DNA of 64,000 nt from contig CM060172.1 in assembly GCA_030549775.1 (NCBI GenBank), forward strand, positions 57,603,523 through 57,667,522, given 5' to 3'. Source of the stretch: Tamarix chinensis (lineage: Eukaryota; Streptophyta; Magnoliopsida; Caryophyllales; Tamaricaceae). The notes beneath the pieces are model-generated. The model saw nothing but the letters and a program-made list of their open reading frames with translations. It searched no databases and was not told where the DNA came from. Of this stretch, positions 60,666-64,000 are shown piece by piece (within the stretch, counting starts at the first letter, position 1; every line of letters starts with the position of its first letter). The translations under genes and the position numbers were made by a program.

Positions 60666-63439
60666 GAGAGGAGGCTCTATGGATGGATGAAATGGATAAG
60701 GGCAGGGGATGGTGAATGATTGGGAAATTACAAAGGAGAAAGGTGGGCTATGCTCCTATGAAAGGAGGAGGAGGGTGTGTATAAAGGTTAGGGAGAGTTT
60801 AGGGGTACAGATAGAGGTATTGATAGGGGCAAAAAATATAGGGTGGGTGGTTACAAGTTGGTAGGGAATTTTGTAAGAAGAGAAGGATAGGAAGGGCACG
60901 CATGAAGGAAATAAGGCACATGCCAAATAAGAGGTGTATGGGCTGGGTTGTTGTAGATTTAATGGCTGCATGATTGAGAAGGGAAGGGGGTTGCACGTAG
61001 GCAGCACCACTGGGCTCTGTTTGGGCTAGAAGGGGAATAGGGAAAGGGAGGAGGAGGATTCATGCAAGAAAGGGGACTTAGGGTGTGTTTGGCAGGGGTA
61101 TAGACTAGGGAAAGAAGGAAATAAGGGAGGTTGGGTCATGTGGGTAAATAGAAGGGAGAAGGGAGTAAGTTGGCCCGCAAAAGGATAGAAGAAGAAAAAT
61201 AAAGGAGAAAGTTGGGTTGATCGTGTGGGAAAAGAAGAAATAAGAAGGAAAATGGGCCAGTGTATGAAAGAAAGAAAAATAAAGAGGGAGACAGGCTAAC
61301 CCAAGGGAGAAAAAGAAAAAAAAGGAGGGGGAAAAAAGGAAATATAAAAGAAAGAAAAGGAATAAAAAAGGAAAATGGAAAAGAAAAATGGATTTAGAGT
61401 AAGGATTAAAATTGTGATTAAATTTGGGTTATTGGGATAATATTATATTAATTTAAGAAAATAATTTGAAAAAACAATTATGGGTTTTGGGTTTAATTAA
61501 ATAAAAAGGGTAATATAAAATAATTATATTAATTTATTAAATAATTCATTTAGGATTTTAGTCAAAGGTTGACAAAAATAATTAAATCAATCATTAAATA
61601 TTAAAAATTTCTTAACAAAAGGTTAAACATTCTTATTTAAGGTTATAAAAATTACATGATCATTATACCATGATTCGCTTTTCATGGTAAATATGGTTGT
61701 TATAAAATGCATAAAAACATGAATAGGGTTGTCATTCACATGTTCCCGGGTTTGAGATGTTCCCTACATGCACTGTGATGTTACTTTCCCTATTAAATGT
61801 CATGTTATGCTATAGATGTGTATGTTTTGATTGTAGTTAATATATGACGTGCTAGCTTGATGATTAAGGTTTGGTAGACATAACTTACTAAATGTATGAA
61901 AAATAGAAAATATAGTTAATTGCTAAAATCATAAAGATTTCTTGAATGCTAAAATATTATGAACATTTTCTTTTAGACTTTTCATGAAAAATTCTTATAA
62001 TAATATATTTTAGTATAAAATTTGGATAATAATGATGAAATTAGGTTTTTGAGGGCATTTTGGTCATTTTTAACCTAGCACACCTATTGTGAATAATTAA
62101 ACATAGGATAGCCTTAAACTTTTGATAGGTTAACCTTAGTATTGAATTTGAGCTTAACCTGAATCATTGAAATGGATAATTTGAAATAAAGGAAAAATGG
62201 ATAAGTATGCAATGAAAGTAATTGAGTAATGCATAATATATATGGTGGCCTCATAAATTATTAATACTTAAAGTGGAAGATCTCTAGTTTGGGAATGGTT
62301 TCTCTTTAAGGTTAGCTAACCTAGAGATGAAATAGGATTCCTTGATTTTTTTGGTTTGTTCGTGTGTCGTTGTGCCCTAATAAGACTATAGTTTACTTTA
62401 TAGGTGACCTATGGGCCTTATAGGGGGTATCGATACTTAAGGATTATGTGACCTAGTTGTGGAGGGTATTGTGTTACCTTGCACACTTGTATGACCAGAG
62501 TCTTGTTACCTCTCTCTGTTAGATAGTTGGGAGGGTACCATGATTCTTTGGATGCTAGTATTATTGGTATACTTTGATGTCTCTGGGTTACTATTATATA
62601 CCCCTTGGGTAATTAAAAATGGAATTAAGTATTGTGGAAGAATGTATATGGCTTGTTCTATGTTATTAATTTGGTAGTTTTCATTGTGGACTACCCAAGT
62701 TGGCATGTGGATTAGTAGTTACATTAACACCATACCTTATTTTTTGGAATTGTTTTGGATGTGTTGATTTTGTAGTTGTCATAGTGCCCTACCTTAGTAT
62801 TTGGATTAATTTAGTTTTTTTGATTTGGTAGTTACCTTAATGCCTTACCTTTTTTATGTGGAATTTATTTGGTCGGTTGGTTAGTCATTCCAATATCATA
62901 TGATGTCCTTAATATATCTTTGCCATGTTATTATCTATGTGTTTCATATGACTTTATATGTTAGTGTTGTGCAATGGTTCACTTATTACCATAGTACTGA
63001 TGGGTTTCATTGTCGGTCTCTTGCATATTCAATGGATATTTTTTCACCTTGTAAGAAAATTTTGAGTAATCGACTTGATGGATTTTGTTAAAGGTTAAGA
63101 GTTAGGAATATCTGTTATTCACCCCTAAATTTTTTTGATCTGAATATTCTTTAGACTCTTAAGTACCTTGTTATTTCTCCTTTTATTACACTATAACTCT
63201 TTTATCTAATCCTTCATATATTTTTCAAGACAATGCTAATTTCTAATGAAATCGTTATTTTGTTCCTATGTTATAAACTTTAATTTAAGTAAAGTAACAT
63301 TTTTAGTCTTAGCTCTTAGTATAAGGATGGTAGTGGATACTAGACTTATACTGAGTGGGATGGTAATACCCATTATTTTTGTAATTAGAATTTCCCAAAA
63401 AAAAGCTTTTTATGTAGTAAATTATAGGGTTTTACAATT

Positions 63440-63451
63440 TGGTATCAATGC
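63440..63451 (+). other. tRNA-Met primer binding site of E2
   Basis: TGGTATCAATGC starts three bases after the LTR end, matching 10 of 12 positions of the tRNA-Met complement. It fixes the orientation and 5' identity of the LTR. Confidence 0.75.
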
Positions 63452-63719
63452 TTTTGGTTTTAAAACCCTCTTATCTATTTTTGAAAACACTCAATTTTTT
63501 GAAATTCGAATTAGTCTTGTAAGGAAGTGTGGAATGGTTTGAATTTGGCCTCAAAATTAGCTATTGTAACCTGTCAACCTTTATATGAGTAGTTGTTAAT
63601 TACTTCTATAGGTAACCTTATTATGTAGTATTTGTTTTGTGGTTAACTTAAACTGTGTATTGAACCTTTCCTTACACCTATCCTAGAGCATCATGACTTA
63701 ATACACGAGACTTACACGT

Positions 63720-64000
63720 ATGGAGGAGCTTTTAATCACCATATCTGAGAGGGAATTACATCAACCACCACCTCCACAACCATTTCAAATATATATCCAT
63801 ATTCCCACACCAACTCCACAAGAGGATTAGGTGTAAGGGACACGCTCACATGCACCACTAATATTCATAGGTACGAAGGACCCATTAGCTCTAGAGCTTT
63901 AGATTCATGAATTTGAAAAAATATTTGATGCTTTAGAGTGCCCACCCGAAAAGAGGGTGAATGTAGCTGCATACTTCTTGAAAGATATTGCCGATGAGTG
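63720..64000 (+). pseudogene. gag: E2 gag, 5' part, with in-frame stops
   Basis: ATG at 63720 opens a frame encoding a proline-rich start, then 'KDPLALEL', a stop, and '.IHEFEKIFDALECPPEKRV..AAYFLKDIADE', the start of the plant gypsy capsid region. It is homologous to E0 gag (15506) and E1 gag (38448). Stops at codons 37, 39 and 61 (the last at 63900-63902) inactivate it. The codons suggest TGG or CAG to TAG transitions. The rest is beyond the window. Confidence 0.75.

Larger units (their letters stand above)
57150..61656 (-). mobile_element. E4: long LTR nested in E2's 5' LTR
   Basis: The + strand starts TGTAACACTCAC and ends 'ttataaaaattaca', the same ends as E3, giving 4,507 bp. It contains the 30-bp array (57931-58170), four units of the 146-bp repeat (59020-59470) and a purine-rich tract (60160-61380, with GAA and AGG/AGA runs at 60361-60665). 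Plus-oriented E2 LTR sequence surrounds it. No target duplication is evident (CTATA and TGATC), so age or end erosion is likely. The Lys/Pro/Ser-rich frames at 60296-61010 are tract by-products. Confidence 0.65.
55648..64000 (+). mobile_element. E2: Tekay-like LTR retrotransposon, 5' LTR and gag start, runs off the window
   Basis: The 5' LTR spans 55648-63436 and is interrupted by E4. It starts TATAATACC (decayed TG) and ends GGGTTTTACA. A tRNA-Met primer site and the gag start follow. It sits at the broken end of the E0 3' LTR. The pol region, if present, lies outside the window. Frames at 62506-63542 lie within the LTR and leader and do not encode a recognisable protein. Confidence 0.7.

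Noticed and set aside
1..64000. CRISPR arrays, operons, phage or other prokaryotic systems
   Set aside because: The window is plant nuclear DNA. The regular short arrays found are LTR minisatellites without spacer-repeat architecture or cas-like genes.

Overview
This window is nuclear DNA of a flowering plant. A canonical plant MIR156 hairpin and Cassandra elements (LTRs carrying 5S rRNA sequence) point to an angiosperm. The stem-loop resembles eudicot and woody-plant MIR156 precursors, but the species cannot be named from sequence. No intact protein-coding host gene is supported. Most open frames are low-complexity by-products of CT/GA tracts or microsatellites.

Layout. (1) 1-3985 is the edge of a retrotransposon cluster: a minus-oriented long LTR (1-2970) inside an older minus-oriented LTR (2971-3985), which also holds a Cassandra solo LTR (3121-3427). 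(2) 3986-12232 is an island of mostly low-copy DNA whose one clear gene is MIR156 (TATA box 7898-7907, mature miR156 8261-8280). (3) 12233-64000 is a deep nest of long-LTR Ty3/gypsy elements, probably Tekay/Del-type chromoviruses (LTRs about 3-5 kb, starting TGTAATACCC, ending GTTACA, tRNA-Met primer site).

The nest was read by following broken sequences across insertions. Element E0 (+) has its 5' LTR at 12233-15214, a decayed gag at 15506-16197, an internal end with polypurine tract at 45899-45995 and its 3' LTR at 45996-55647. Inside E0 sits E1 (-): 3' LTR 16198-20949, internal 20950-21378 and 37057-38624 (gag only), 5' LTR 38625-45898. Inside E1 sits solo LTR S1 (21379-37056). Inside S1 sit three more solo LTRs: S2 (21385-26178), S3 (26854-28712) and S4 (31381-36571). 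S1 to S4 each have a perfect 5-bp target-site duplication. Cassandra elements sit in E0's 5' LTR, E1's 3' LTR and E0's 3' LTR. Further long LTRs (E3 40528-44849, E4 57150-61656) sit in E1's and E2's 5' LTRs. E2 (5' LTR 55648-63436, primer site and gag to the window end) is inserted near the end of E0's 3' LTR.

The youngest-looking complete insertion is a CRM-like chromovirus at 47810-53611, with target duplication CAATT, primer site, polypurine tract, gag, protease, reverse transcriptase and part of integrase. It is dead: it has several in-frame stops, frameshifts and a deletion of RNase H plus the front of integrase. The LTRs themselves are rich in internal tandem arrays (20-bp, 30-bp and about 147-149-bp units) and in a repeated CCGGT-CC-ACCGG hairpin motif. 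I see no new defence or enzymatic system. The value lies in the nest chronology, the LTR-internal repeat modules and the MIR156 island.
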